From Streptomyces sp. CB02056 (lineage in GTDB: Bacteria; Actinomycetota; Actinomycetes; Streptomycetales; Streptomycetaceae): 64,000 nucleotides of DNA. Numbering within the stretch: the stretch's first letter is position 1; every line of letters starts with the position of its first letter. The stretch covers positions 1 to 64,000 of the forward strand of contig NZ_LIPD01000020.1 in NCBI RefSeq assembly GCF_001905545.1, written 5' to 3'. Below, piece after piece: positions 31,445 to 40,109 of the stretch. The notes beneath the pieces are model-generated. The model had not been told where the DNA came from and ran no database searches. It was given only the letters and a program-made list of their open reading frames with translations. The translations under genes and the position numbers were made by a program.

Positions 31445-32007
31445 ACCCCCGCCCCGCACCCGACCGCTCCCCGCTCCTCCCCGAACCCGGGCCGACCGCC
31501 TACGGCGACCTCCCCGCACCCGCCCCCCACACCGCCCCCGAACTCGCGGCCCTGCTGCGCCTGCTCGCCGACCACCGCCGCCCGCCCCTGCACGGCGTCG
31601 CGATCGGCCACAGCCGCGACGACGCCTCCCGCGCGGCGGCCGCCGCCTTCGCCGACGCCTGGCAGGCCGCCGGCCATGCCGTCCTGGCCGTCGTCGACTG
31701 GCCCGAACAGGCCGCCTCCTGGCTGCGGCCCGCCCACCGCCTCACCGCCCCCGAACCCGACGCCCTCGTCATCGCCGCCGCCCCGCTCGGCTGGGCCCAA
31801 CTCGCCCGACGCCTGCGCCACAGCACCCCCTGGCGCCCGGACCGCACCTTCGGCTTCGCGTCCCTCGCCGAGCCGGTCGCCGCCGCGCTCGCCGGGCCCG
31901 GCGTCCTGGACGGCGTACGCGGCGCGAGCGCGGACGGCGGCACCTGGCGCATCGCCTCCGGCTGGACCGACTCCTTCCCGCCTGCCACCCCGGGCGCCGC
32001 CGCGTGA
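31441..32007 (+). CDS. Unknown protein of the AlkB operon
   Basis: I do not recognise this 188-residue protein. After a Pro-rich start it looks like a single alpha/beta domain: LHGVAIGHSRDDASRAAAAAFADAWQAAGHAVLAVVDWPEQAASWL, then PDALVIAAAPLGWAQLARRL. The alternation resembles one lobe of a Rossmann-like or periplasmic-binding-like fold, without a signal peptide or membrane segment. GTGA overlaps with both neighbours (31441 and 32004) show it is part of the operon. Confidence 0.65.
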   Translation: MNPRPAPDRSPLLPEPGPTAYGDLPAPAPHTAPELAALLRLLADHRRPPLHGVAIGHSRDDASRAAAAAFADAWQAAGHAVLAVVDWPEQAASWLRPAHRLTAPEPDALVIAAAPLGWAQLARRLRHSTPWRPDRTFGFASLAEPVAAALAGPGVLDGVRGASADGGTWRIASGWTDSFPPATPGAAA

Positions 32008-32762
32008 CCACCACCCCCGCCCTGTTCGGCCCGCCGCCCGCCGGCTACGAGCGCCGCGAGATCGCGCCGGGCGCCGTCCACCTGCCCGGCTGGCTCACCC
32101 CCGACCGGCAGCGCGACCTCGTCGCCGCCTGCCGCGCCTGGGCCACCGGGCCCGTCCCGATCCGGCACACCCGGCTGCCGCGCGGCGGCGTCATGTCCGT
32201 ACAGACCGTGTGCCTGGGCTGGCACTGGCAGCCGTACGCCTACACCCGCACCGCCGACGACGTGAACGGCCGACGGGTCGCCCGCTTCCCCGACTGGCTC
32301 GCCGACCTGGGCCGCCGGGCGGTGGCCGACGCCTACCAGGACCCCGGCCAGGGCGCCGCCTACGAACCCGACGCCGCGCTGGTCAACTTCTACGACGCCG
32401 ACGCCCGGCTCGGCATGCACCAGGACAAGGACGAGCGCTCGCTCGCCCCGGTGGTCTCCTTCAGCATCGGCGACACCTGCCTCTTCCGCTTCGGCAACAC
32501 CCGCACCCGCAACCGGCCCTGGACCGACCTGACCCTCGCCTCCGGCGACCTGCTCGTCTTCGGCGGCCCCTCCCGCCTCGCGTACCACGCCGTGCCGAAG
32601 ATCCTCCCCGGCACCGGCGACCCCGCCGTCGGCCCCGCCCGGGGCCGCCTCAACATCACCCTGCGCGTCACCGGACTCACCGACCGCGCCCCCGAGGCGA
32701 CCGGAGCGCCCCCCGCCGGGGCTGCCCCCGTCGCCTCGCCGGAGTCGGGAACGCGCTACTGA
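32004..32762 (+). CDS. alkB: AlkB-type DNA/RNA demethylase
   Basis: The 252-residue protein has the AlkB 2OG-oxygenase signature: LVNFYDADARLGMHQDKDE (His139, Asp141), FGGPSRLAYHAVPKI (His195) and the RGRLNITLR motif whose two Arg (215 and 221) bind 2-oxoglutarate. AlkB removes methyl groups such as 1-methyladenine and 3-methylcytosine by oxidation in the cytoplasm. It is the last gene of the operon, coupled to the upstream unknown gene by GTGA. Its last codons overlap the 3' end of the convergent LysE-type gene by seven bases. Confidence 0.92.
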   Translation: MTTTPALFGPPPAGYERREIAPGAVHLPGWLTPDRQRDLVAACRAWATGPVPIRHTRLPRGGVMSVQTVCLGWHWQPYAYTRTADDVNGRRVARFPDWLADLGRRAVADAYQDPGQGAAYEPDAALVNFYDADARLGMHQDKDERSLAPVVSFSIGDTCLFRFGNTRTRNRPWTDLTLASGDLLVFGGPSRLAYHAVPKILPGTGDPAVGPARGRLNITLRVTGLTDRAPEATGAPPAGAAPVASPESGTRY

Positions 32763-33421
32763 CGGGCCCCCACCGCCGCCCCGAGCCCGAGCAGCGCCAC
32801 CCCGGCCACCCCCGACAGCCCCCGTTGCACCTTGCGCCGCAGCAGGACGCGCTGGATCGCGCCCAGGACCGCGACCACCACGACGTACCAGGCCAGGGCC
32901 AGCAGCCAGAACAGCCCGGCCAGGAGCACGTGCTGGGAGAGCTCGGACATGCCGGGCAGCTGGAACTGCGGGAAGAGGGAGAGGTAGAAGGCGGCGACCT
33001 TCGGGTTGAGCAGATTGCTCAGCAGGCCCTGGCGGAAGTCCGCCCCGCTGTCCGGCGCCCCGCCACCGCCTCCGCGGCCGTGACCGGCGGGCTGCGCGGC
33101 CGTCGCGTCGTCAGCTCCGTCCTCGCGTCGGCCGAGGCGGATGAAGTCGATCAGGGACCGGATGCCCAGGTAGGCGAGGTACAGGGCGCCGGCGATCCGC
33201 ACGGCGGTGTAGAGCACTTCGGAGCCCGTGAGCAGCGCGGTCAGGCCCGCGACGGCCGCGCCGGCGAGGACCGCGTTGCCGAGCATGATGCCCATCGCGG
33301 TCGCGGCCGCGCCCCGGCGGCCGCCCCGTGCCGCGTTCCGCAGCAGGAGCACCAGGTCGGGGCCCGGAACAACGATGATCAGAAGAGAAGCGAGTACGAA
33401 CGTCAGTAGCTGCGCAGTCAT
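32756..33421 (-). CDS. LysE/RhtB-family amino acid exporter
   Basis: The 221-residue membrane protein has the LysE-family opening (LTFVLASLLIIVVPGPDLVLLLRNAARGG with the PGPD motif), about six hydrophobic helices and a glycine-rich cytoplasmic loop around residues 105-125, followed by GLLSNLLNPKVAAFYLSLFPQF. The family exports amino acids or related metabolites. The ATG at 33421 gives the normal family length. It is transcribed toward alkB and away from the isomerase operon. It could export a product or by-product of the nearby pathways, but nothing ties it to them. Confidence 0.9.
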   Translation of the reverse strand: MTAQLLTFVLASLLIIVVPGPDLVLLLRNAARGGRRGAAATAMGIMLGNAVLAGAAVAGLTALLTGSEVLYTAVRIAGALYLAYLGIRSLIDFIRLGRREDGADDATAAQPAGHGRGGGGGAPDSGADFRQGLLSNLLNPKVAAFYLSLFPQFQLPGMSELSQHVLLAGLFWLLALAWYVVVVAVLGAIQRVLLRRKVQRGLSGVAGVALLGLGAAVGARQ

Positions 33422-33763
33422 ACACCAATCATGGCGCGGTTGAGAAGGGTTTTGGGCAAGTTGGTGAGAACGGCCGGTTCCTCCGTGTCCCGAAGCGTGG
33501 CGGTCGTCTGCATTCAGGGGACTTGTCCGTTCGACTGCCGCCGCCGTTCTCATATTCCGTCAGAAACCCTCTCAGCATGTGAGACCGGCGAAATCGGACC
33601 ATGCGGTCCCTGGTCGATTCGCAGACTTACCGATGTGAATGCCACGAGGCCTTCCGCGCTTGTTAGAGTCGAATCACCCGAAGCAACCCGGGTCTCCGGA
33701 GTTCGGTATCCGGAGTCGCACGACTTCTTCGACCCGCACGCGACCGTGATGGAGTGAGATCGC
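33422..33763. promoter_or_regulatory. Divergent intergenic region before the isomerase operon
   Basis: This 342-base gap separates the LysE-type gene from the isomerase operon and is less GC-rich than its surroundings, with several short AT-rich patches between 33530 and 33710. I see no convincing gene; one open frame in it has no family features. The downstream gene has a GGAGTGA ribosome site at about 33750. No clear operator repeat was found. Confidence 0.4.
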
Positions 33764-34864
33764 ATGAAGTCCCGACTCGACCGCTACGAGGAATTCATCG
33801 AGAAGGAGTACCGGGCCGGCCTGACGAAGCCCGACGAGTACTCGCTCGACGACGTCACCCCGGACCTTCGACAGCGTCTCTCCGAAGGGAGGTTCAAGCG
33901 CATCGTCTTCACCGGAATGGGCTGCTCGGCCATCGTCTCGGATATCGTCCGCGGCTACTTCACGGAGATCGGCCTGCCCCTCGAAGTGCACGTCGTGAAC
34001 GACTACGACTTCCGCTTCCTGGCCGCTCCCTCGGTCCTCGAGGACGAGGCGACCCTGTACATCATCAGCTCCTACAGCGGGCACTCGCAGGAGCCGGTCC
34101 TCGCCTACCAGCGGCTTCGCGCCGTCCGGGACCAGGTGCTCCTGCTCACCTCCGGCGGCAAACTGGCCGAGCTCGGGCGGGCGGACGGCGCCTCCATCGC
34201 CTACTGGCGGCTGCGCGAACCGGACCGCGAGTACCCGCTCTTCCACGTCTCGCAGTACTTCGCCATCCTGATGGACATGTTCCACGAATTCGGGGTGCTG
34301 AGCGACGACCACCACGCCCGGCTGGGCGAATTGGCGGGCCTGCTCGAGGCGGATTTCGAGGAGAACGGCCGCGAGGCCGCCCGTCGGATCGCCGACGCGA
34401 GCGAGGACGCGAACATCATCATGATCGCGTCCCCGAAATGGCACGAGAGCCTGCTCAAGCTGGCCAAGATGCACTTCAACGAGATGGCCATGGTTCCGAC
34501 CGCCCGGAACTACTTCCACGAATTCTGCCACAGCGAGGTGGCCACGCTTTCCGACCCGGTGCGGAAGCACAGCACGGTCTGGTTCTCCGACGCGGACGAC
34601 GACGAGTACACCCTCGCCAAGGGTGAGAACCTGCAGCGTCTGCTGACCGACGACCGACCGGAGAACCGGAACATCCGGTTCTCCCGGGTGCACCTTTCGG
34701 AGGGGGACTTCCTCCGGAAGTACTTCACCGCCCTCAACGTGGTGCAGCACGCGGCACTCCGCCTCGGCCGGCACCACGAGACGCGGTCGCGCGACCTCAT
34801 CTCCGAATCCGCCGGAAACCCCTGGTACCACAGCACCACCATCGAGTCCGAGCTGACGGCGTAA
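33764..34864 (+). CDS. SIS-domain phosphoglucose/phosphomannose isomerase-like protein
   Basis: The 366-residue protein has two SIS lobes. Key segments are KRIVFTGMGCSAIVSDIVRGYF, LYIISSYSGHSQEPVLAY and WHESLLKLAKMHFNEMAMVPTARNYFHEFCHSEV. The last resembles the catalytic region of archaeal and bacterial bifunctional phosphoglucose/phosphomannose isomerases, where a Glu and a His open and isomerise the sugar. It is far from ordinary Pgi. Downstream lie an SDR oxidoreductase and an aminotransferase, together suggesting modification of a sugar phosphate or sugar-derived acid. The substrate is unknown. Confidence 0.75.
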   Translation: MKSRLDRYEEFIEKEYRAGLTKPDEYSLDDVTPDLRQRLSEGRFKRIVFTGMGCSAIVSDIVRGYFTEIGLPLEVHVVNDYDFRFLAAPSVLEDEATLYIISSYSGHSQEPVLAYQRLRAVRDQVLLLTSGGKLAELGRADGASIAYWRLREPDREYPLFHVSQYFAILMDMFHEFGVLSDDHHARLGELAGLLEADFEENGREAARRIADASEDANIIMIASPKWHESLLKLAKMHFNEMAMVPTARNYFHEFCHSEVATLSDPVRKHSTVWFSDADDDEYTLAKGENLQRLLTDDRPENRNIRFSRVHLSEGDFLRKYFTALNVVQHAALRLGRHHETRSRDLISESAGNPWYHSTTIESELTA

Positions 34865-34892
34865 CACCCGGACGGAGAGAACGGAGAGGACT

Positions 34893-35681
34893 GTGGTGGC
34901 GGACATGGATGACACCAGTCCGCTGCACCTGTTCGACGTCACAGGCAAGGTGGCCCTGATCACTGGGGCCACCCGCGGGCTGGGCCAGGCCATCGCGGCC
35001 GGCCTGGCCCGCGCCGGTGCCAGAGTGATCGTCGCCGGGCGCAGCAGCGAAGCAGCAGACGCGGTCGCCGGCAAACTGGCCGTCGACGGAGGATCCGCCG
35101 TCGGTGTCGGGCTGGACGTGACGCGGGAGGCAGAGGTCGAGGACGTCCTCTCCCGTGCGGTGCGCGAACACGGCGGACTCGACATCGTCGTCAACAACGC
35201 CGGCATCATCGACAGGTTCCCGGCCGAGGACTACCCGGCCGAGACCTGGCAGCGCGTCATCGACACCAACCTGACCGGCGCGTTCCTCGTGTCACGCGCC
35301 GCCGGGAGGGCCATGCTCCGGCAGGGCAGCGGAAAGATCGTCAACATCGCATCGGTCCTGGCCCACAGCGGTGGCCGCAACGTCGTCGCCTACGCGGCGA
35401 GCAAGGGCGCGCTGGTACAGCTCACCCGATCCTGTGCGGCGGAGTGGGCCGGGCGGGGCGTCCACGTGAACGCGATCGCCGCCGGCTACTTCGAGACGGA
35501 CCTGACCGCCGGTCTGCGCACGGACGCGCAGCGCAGTGCGGGCCTGCTCACCCGGGTACCCGCCGGGCGTTGGGGCAGGCCCGAGGAGCTCGTCGGGACC
35601 GTGCTGTACCTGGCCTCGGAGGCGTCCAGCTACGTCCACGGAGCCGTCATCGAGGCGGACGGTGGATGGACCGCCGCATGA
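34893..35681 (+). CDS. Short-chain dehydrogenase/reductase (gluconate 5-dehydrogenase/KduD-like)
   Basis: The 262-residue SDR has the cofactor motif TGATRGLG, an NNAG strand, the catalytic Ser in NIASVLAHSGG and YAASK (Tyr and Lys). The Arg after the second strand (AGRSS) suggests NADP(H). The overall pattern is that of sugar-acid dehydrogenases and ketoacyl reductases. The start is uncertain: GTG at 34893 and 34896 and ATG at 34905 all follow a GGAGAGGA site; I kept the first. It starts 28 bases after the isomerase gene, and its stop overlaps a micro-ORF (ATGA) that leads to the aminotransferase. Confidence 0.85.
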   Translation: MVADMDDTSPLHLFDVTGKVALITGATRGLGQAIAAGLARAGARVIVAGRSSEAADAVAGKLAVDGGSAVGVGLDVTREAEVEDVLSRAVREHGGLDIVVNNAGIIDRFPAEDYPAETWQRVIDTNLTGAFLVSRAAGRAMLRQGSGKIVNIASVLAHSGGRNVVAYAASKGALVQLTRSCAAEWAGRGVHVNAIAAGYFETDLTAGLRTDAQRSAGLLTRVPAGRWGRPEELVGTVLYLASEASSYVHGAVIEADGGWTAA

Positions 35682-35752
35682 ACAGTCACCGCATGAACAC
35701 CCACCGCATGAACAGTCAGCGCATGAACACCCACCGGGTGAACACCCACCGA
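35678..35752. repeat. Five tandem 15-bp repeats between SDR and aminotransferase genes
   Basis: Five consecutive 15-base units start at 35678, 35693, 35708, 35723 and 35738. Each starts ATGAACA or GTGAACA and ends in a CACCG- or CAGCG-type segment; units two and four differ at only one base. The unit length is a multiple of three and all repeats stay in one frame without stops. Confidence 0.9.
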
Positions 35753-35791
35753 CCCCACGACCGGCCCGAACACGGGAGGAGGCACCGATGA
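35678..35791 (+). CDS. Candidate 37-residue repeat micro-ORF coupled to both neighbours
   Basis: A reading frame of 37 codons begins at an ATG that shares ATGA with the SDR stop and ends at a TGA that shares ATGA with the aminotransferase start. It would encode five five-residue repeats (MNSHR, MNTHR, MNSQR, MNTHR, VNTHR) and a basic His-rich tail. Its purpose may be to carry ribosomes across the gap, or it may be a metal-binding peptide, or the reading frame may be incidental. I recognise no family. The aminotransferase has its own strong GGGAGGAGG site, so coupling is not required. Confidence 0.4.
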   Translation: MNSHRMNTHRMNSQRMNTHRVNTHRPHDRPEHGRRHR

Positions 35792-36942
35792 AGCCGCACG
35801 CGCGGAGGCTCGACGGGTTCCGGCAGTCGACCATCAGGGCCATGACCGAGCGGTGCGTCGCCGTCGGCGGCATCAACCTCGGCCAGGGCCTGTCCCGCAC
35901 GCCGCCCCCGGACGACCTGCTCGACCACGCGACCGCACACTTCGCGTCCGCCGACCACTCCTACAGCCCCGCCCACGGAGACGCCGTCCTCCGGCAGGCC
36001 GTCGCGCGGAAGCTGGCGGAGTACAACGGAGTCCACGTCGACCCGGAGCACGGGGTGGTGGCCACCATCGGTGCCACCGGCGCGTACAACGCGGCGGTAC
36101 TGGCCCACCTCGACCCGGGAGACGGCCTGCTCCTGCCCGAACCCTTCTACGGCTACCACCGCACCGTGGCGGAGATCCACGGGGTCGTTCCCCAGGCGGT
36201 CAGGACGGACGCCCCCGGGTTCCGGATCGACAGGGCGGCCCTGGAGGCGGCCACGACGGACCGCACCAGGGCGATCGTGCTGTGCACACCCGGCAATCCG
36301 TCGGGCCACCGGATGCCACCGGACGAGATCGAGGAGGTGGCGCGCTTCGCAGCGGACCGGGACCTGCTGGTGATCACCGACGAGATCTACGAGCACCTCT
36401 ACTACGGGGACGAACCGCACCGCTCGCCGGCGTCGTTCGACCTGCTGCGCGACCGCACGATCACGGTCTCCGGCCTCTCCAAGACCTACAGCATCCCCGG
36501 ATGGCGGCTCGGCTACGCCGCCGGACCCCCGGAGCTGATCGCGCCGTTGCGCATCGCCGCCGACGCGCTCTCGGTGTGCGCCCCCACCCCGCTGCAGCAG
36601 ATCGCGGCACGGGCGTTCACCCTGCCGGACTCCTTCTACGCGCGGACGCGCCAGGACTACCGCCGCAAGCGCGACCGGATCGCCGCGGCGTTCCGCGACG
36701 CGGGCCTCGCGACCAACGACCCGGAAGGCGCCTACTACCTCCTGGTGGACGGGACTCCGCTGGGCGGCGACAGCGGCGAGGTCGCGGAGACGATCCTGAG
36801 TGCCGCCGGCATCGCCACCATCCCGGCCGACGCGTTCCATCTCGGGCCGGCCCCTTATCCCTACGTCCGCGCGTGCTTCGCCCTGACCGACGCCGACATC
36901 CTCCGCGTGGAGGAGCACCTCTCCGAGGTGAAGTGGCCCTGA
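35788..36942 (+). CDS. Class I/II PLP-dependent aminotransferase
   Basis: The 384-residue fold type I enzyme has INLGQGLSRTPPP at the N-terminus, GATGAYNAAVLAHLDPGD, CTPGNPSGHRM, VITDEIYEHLYYG (Asp for the PLP nitrogen) and the PLP-binding Lys in SGLSKTYSIPGWRLGY. The final VRACFA segment holds the Arg that binds the substrate carboxylate. It resembles aspartate/aromatic and kynurenine-type transaminases. The ATG at 35788 follows GGGAGGAGG. With the isomerase and SDR upstream it might aminate a keto product of the SDR, but its substrate is not evident. Confidence 0.9.
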   Translation: MKPHARRLDGFRQSTIRAMTERCVAVGGINLGQGLSRTPPPDDLLDHATAHFASADHSYSPAHGDAVLRQAVARKLAEYNGVHVDPEHGVVATIGATGAYNAAVLAHLDPGDGLLLPEPFYGYHRTVAEIHGVVPQAVRTDAPGFRIDRAALEAATTDRTRAIVLCTPGNPSGHRMPPDEIEEVARFAADRDLLVITDEIYEHLYYGDEPHRSPASFDLLRDRTITVSGLSKTYSIPGWRLGYAAGPPELIAPLRIAADALSVCAPTPLQQIAARAFTLPDSFYARTRQDYRRKRDRIAAAFRDAGLATNDPEGAYYLLVDGTPLGGDSGEVAETILSAAGIATIPADAFHLGPAPYPYVRACFALTDADILRVEEHLSEVKWP

Positions 36943-37285
36943 CCGCCGCGGTCTAGCCGGCCGGCCGCCGCCCCGCCGCGGCGAGGCACCGGCGCCCGCC
37001 CGCCTCGCCGGCGCCCGCCCGCCTCGCCGGCGGCCGGCCGACAGCCGCGATCAGCACTGCCCAACGGGCCCGCCCCTGGCCGGGATTGGCGTACCTCTCC
37101 GCCCGCAGTACCGCGGACCCCGGCGTCCGGGCGGTACGCGACCGCTATCCGGCGACCCCCTCCCTGTGGGCGGTCTGCGTCCACGCCGGCGCATGGCGTG
37201 CGCCCGTCGCGCCACGGCATCCGGGCCAGCCCGCGACACCCTGCTCGTGCCGGGAAGTCCCCGTTCCCGGCCTCTGGAACGAGCC
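36943..37285. other. Intergenic region with direct repeat and terminator-like hairpin
   Basis: This 343-base gap lies between convergent genes. At 36978-36985 and 37000-37007 an 8-bp inverted repeat with a 14-base loop could terminate transcription from both sides. Overlapping it is a perfect 19-bp tandem duplication (36987-37005 and 37006-37024). From about 37030 to 37285 I see no gene, repeat or RNA structure I can support. Confidence 0.55.
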
Positions 37286-39148
37286 TCAGCGGCGTGAGCC
37301 GTAGCCCCAGTGGTGGTCCGGGTAGTCGCCGCACGGGTACTGCATCAGCGGGGCCTGCGGGGCGTTGCTGCCGTGGGAGACGGCGAGGCACTGGCGGCTG
37401 TTGCCGTTGACGAAGCGGATGCCGTGCGGCCACTTCTCGATCTTCCAGGCCTGCCCGGGGTTGTTCCGGCACGCCGACTGGACGACCTGGGCGGTGGCCT
37501 CGGTGCTGGAGTCCTGGACGGAGAGACAGAGGGCGCTGTTGTAGCTGACGATCCGGTAGTAGGTGTCGCCGTCGGCGTCCGTGTAGGCCTGCTGGGTCTG
37601 CCAGAAGTGGTCGGGGAAGTCCCCGCAGGGATACTGCTGGACCTGCGCGCCCTCCTCCCGGCTCCCGCCGGGCGTGGCGATGCACTGCAGGCTGTTGTTG
37701 TTCCTGATCGCCACCGATCCCGTCGGCGGGACGAGCGGGGTGCCGCCGAGGCGCCCCGGTGCCGGGAACGCGGATGCGGACGCGGAGGCGGTGGGCGCCG
37801 GGGGCGGCGCGGGTCGGTCGCCCCCGGTCGAGGCCGGAGGGCCGGTGGCTTCCGACAGCGCACGGGGCGGCTCGCCGGGAACCGTCGGACCGGGCTGCGC
37901 CGCTGCGCTCCGAACCCCCGCCGCCGGAGCCGGCCCGCCGTCCGGTGGGGGTGCGGTCGACGCGGTGGCCGGACCGTCGCCGGGGGGCCGCGCCGACGGG
38001 CTGCCCGCCGATGGCGCGGACGGTTCGGCGCTCGTGCCGGGCGTCGGCGCGGGGTCGGTACCGACCGCCAGGGGGAGCGCGCCGGAGGAGGCGGGCACCG
38101 GGCGCAGCTGTACGCCCACCAGCACGCCCGCCAGGACCAGGGCCCCGGCCAGGACCGCCGCCGCGCCGACGGCCGCGCCCGTCCTGACGGCCCGACGCCC
38201 CGGTGTCCCGGCGGGCTCGGTGGGGTAGAGCGGATCGACGGGCGGAGGGCCGTCGAACGCCGGGCCCGGCGGGAAGAGGCTGGTCGGGCGATTGTCCGTG
38301 ACCGGGACCAGCTCACCGCGGACAACCGCGGGGCCGGTCGTGGCCGGGGCCATCCGGGCCACCTCCAGGTACCGGCCGGCCAGGGCCGTGCGTACCGCGA
38401 GGAGGTCCGTGTGCAGGCGCCGGAGCACGGGCAGGTGCGCCGGCACCCCGTCGGCCACCGCCGGCTCCGTACCCGGCTGTCGGCCACCGTCGGCCCCGGC
38501 CGGCGACTGCTCCTGGTCGACCAGGAGCCCCATGGCGCGTTGCTCCTGCTCCGCGGTCCGCCGTGCGTCGTACGCGCTCTCCCGGATGCGGCGCACCTCG
38601 TCCAGGCAGCGCGTCGCCTCCAACAGCCGGGCCCGCCGCTGCCCCGCATCGCCGCCGCCGGGCGGCAGCGGCGCGACGGGGGCCGGCCCGTCCGCTCCGG
38701 CGGCGCCCAGTTCACCCCGTAGCTCGGCCACGATGGCGATCAGCACGCGGATCAGTTCCTCCGCCTCCGCCACGCCGGCCTCGGCCTGCCGTTGCGCCTG
38801 CCTGGCCAGATCCAGTGCCTGCCGCGCGTCCGACCGCCCCGCCGCGGGCGACGGGAGTCCCCTGGCCGCCAGGCCGGCCCGTTCGTGCAGCTGACCGGCC
38901 CGGGCCAGGAGCACCGCCTGGGCCCGGGGGTCCGTCACGCGGTCGTGGATCAGCTGCCGGAGCAGGTGCCACGGGATGTCCTTCTCCGCGGAGCGGTACT
39001 CGCTCCAGCTGGTCCTGCCGGCCGGGTACCGGCGCGCGAGTTCGCGGACGGTGAGCCCGGAGGTCACCTCCCGCACCAGCCCGGCCAGGTCGTTCGCCTG
39101 CTCGGTCTCGCCCTTGAACCGCCCCTGTGGGCGTCCGGCGCTCCCCAT
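37286..39148 (-). CDS. Membrane-anchored protein with extracellular ricin-type lectin domain
   Basis: The 620-residue protein has three parts. The N-terminal 90 residues are helical (LTVRELARRYPAGRTSWSEYRSAEKDIPWHLLRQLIHDR), resembling the helix-turn-helix-like heads of streptomycete membrane regulators; a coiled region follows. One membrane helix lies at AVGAAAVLAGALVLAGVLVG. Outside come a long Pro/Ala/Ser linker and a ricin-type beta-trefoil with three QxW-like repeats (HFWQTQQ, QAWKIEK, HHWGYG) and paired cysteines. The lectin would bind carbohydrate on or near the cell surface. The ATG at 39148 has a GGGGGCAGGGA leader. It faces the SapA-like genes across a 261-base promoter gap. Confidence 0.78.
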   Translation of the reverse strand: MGSAGRPQGRFKGETEQANDLAGLVREVTSGLTVRELARRYPAGRTSWSEYRSAEKDIPWHLLRQLIHDRVTDPRAQAVLLARAGQLHERAGLAARGLPSPAAGRSDARQALDLARQAQRQAEAGVAEAEELIRVLIAIVAELRGELGAAGADGPAPVAPLPPGGGDAGQRRARLLEATRCLDEVRRIRESAYDARRTAEQEQRAMGLLVDQEQSPAGADGGRQPGTEPAVADGVPAHLPVLRRLHTDLLAVRTALAGRYLEVARMAPATTGPAVVRGELVPVTDNRPTSLFPPGPAFDGPPPVDPLYPTEPAGTPGRRAVRTGAAVGAAAVLAGALVLAGVLVGVQLRPVPASSGALPLAVGTDPAPTPGTSAEPSAPSAGSPSARPPGDGPATASTAPPPDGGPAPAAGVRSAAAQPGPTVPGEPPRALSEATGPPASTGGDRPAPPPAPTASASASAFPAPGRLGGTPLVPPTGSVAIRNNNSLQCIATPGGSREEGAQVQQYPCGDFPDHFWQTQQAYTDADGDTYYRIVSYNSALCLSVQDSSTEATAQVVQSACRNNPGQAWKIEKWPHGIRFVNGNSRQCLAVSHGSNAPQAPLMQYPCGDYPDHHWGYGSRR

Positions 39149-39409
39149 TCCCTGCCCCCTGCCGTGTCCGTGGTCAATCCGGGTTGTCCGCTGTTCACCT
39201 GGGCCGCGGCCGAGTCTTGTAGATGGACAATCAAATACGCCCGCACTGTGGGAACTCCACCGGGTCTTCGGACAACTTGTCGCAGCCCGCCTGCGACGGG
39301 ACACGCAGTCCGGGACCTCCGGTGCCGGAGCCGGGGCTGCGCCGTCCCGCGGCGGCGGTCACCCGACGGCCCCGGACCTTGGCAACCACCGCACTCGAAG
39401 GAGTTCCCG

Positions 39410-39865
39410 ATGATCAGGAAGCACCTCGCGACGGTCCTCGCGGCCACCGTCCTCGCCGGAGGCTTCGTCGGCCTCTCCGCCGGCGCGGCCCACGCCTCCG
39501 CCCGGGTCAACAAGTGCGGGAGTGCGTACGACTTCAAGTGGAGCTGGGACATCACCGACAACTCCAGCGCGGCTCCGGTGGTCGGCTTCATCGACATCTA
39601 CTACAACAGCGGGAACGGGTACAACTGTGCGATCGCCCGCGGGCGCGACGCGGCCGTCACCGGTCACCACGAGATCTACGTCGCGATACGGCGCTCCGGA
39701 ACGGACGGCTGGATCGAGAACGGTGCCGGCAGCAACTACACCCAGTACGCGGGCCCGGTCTACGCGTATGCCAAGGGGGCCTGCATCGACTTCGTCGGTG
39801 GGCTGAAGTACAACGAGTTCACGGGGCAAGGGGGTTCGGGCTACGGTTCCAAGCACTGCGGCTGA
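39410..39865 (+). CDS. SapA-like secreted protein, copy 1
   Basis: The 151-residue protein has a Sec signal peptide (MIRKHLATVLAATVLAGG, cleavage near AHASA) and a mature part with four Cys, enough for two disulfides. The segments NSGNGYNCAIA and YAGPVYAYAKGACIDF resemble spore-associated protein A of streptomycetes, a small secreted protein found on spores. Its biochemical role is not established. AAGGAG lies eight bases before the ATG. A close second copy follows 244 bases downstream. Confidence 0.75.
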   Translation: MIRKHLATVLAATVLAGGFVGLSAGAAHASARVNKCGSAYDFKWSWDITDNSSAAPVVGFIDIYYNSGNGYNCAIARGRDAAVTGHHEIYVAIRRSGTDGWIENGAGSNYTQYAGPVYAYAKGACIDFVGGLKYNEFTGQGGSGYGSKHCG

Positions 39866-40109
39866 ACCATCGCCGGGCGGCAGGGCCCGTTCGAGCGGGC
39901 CGGGCGCCGCCCTCTGACGGGCGCCGGGGAGTCCGCACCACGAACCCCGAGCGCCGCGACCGGGCGGCCGACCGACGACAACGGGGGCGGTCGGCCGCCC
40001 GACGTACCACCCGGCGGCGACGCGATCCAGCAACGCACCACCCGCCGCCGGCAGTTCCGTGCGGATCGCGGAAGCGGTCCGCGAACCCCGGCCCTCGAAG
40101 GAGTTCTCG

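Noticed and set aside
33431..33757. A 108-codon plus-strand frame before the isomerase gene
   Set aside because: It has no family features or normal third-position GC bias, and it fills a promoter gap. It ends at the ribosome site of the next gene.
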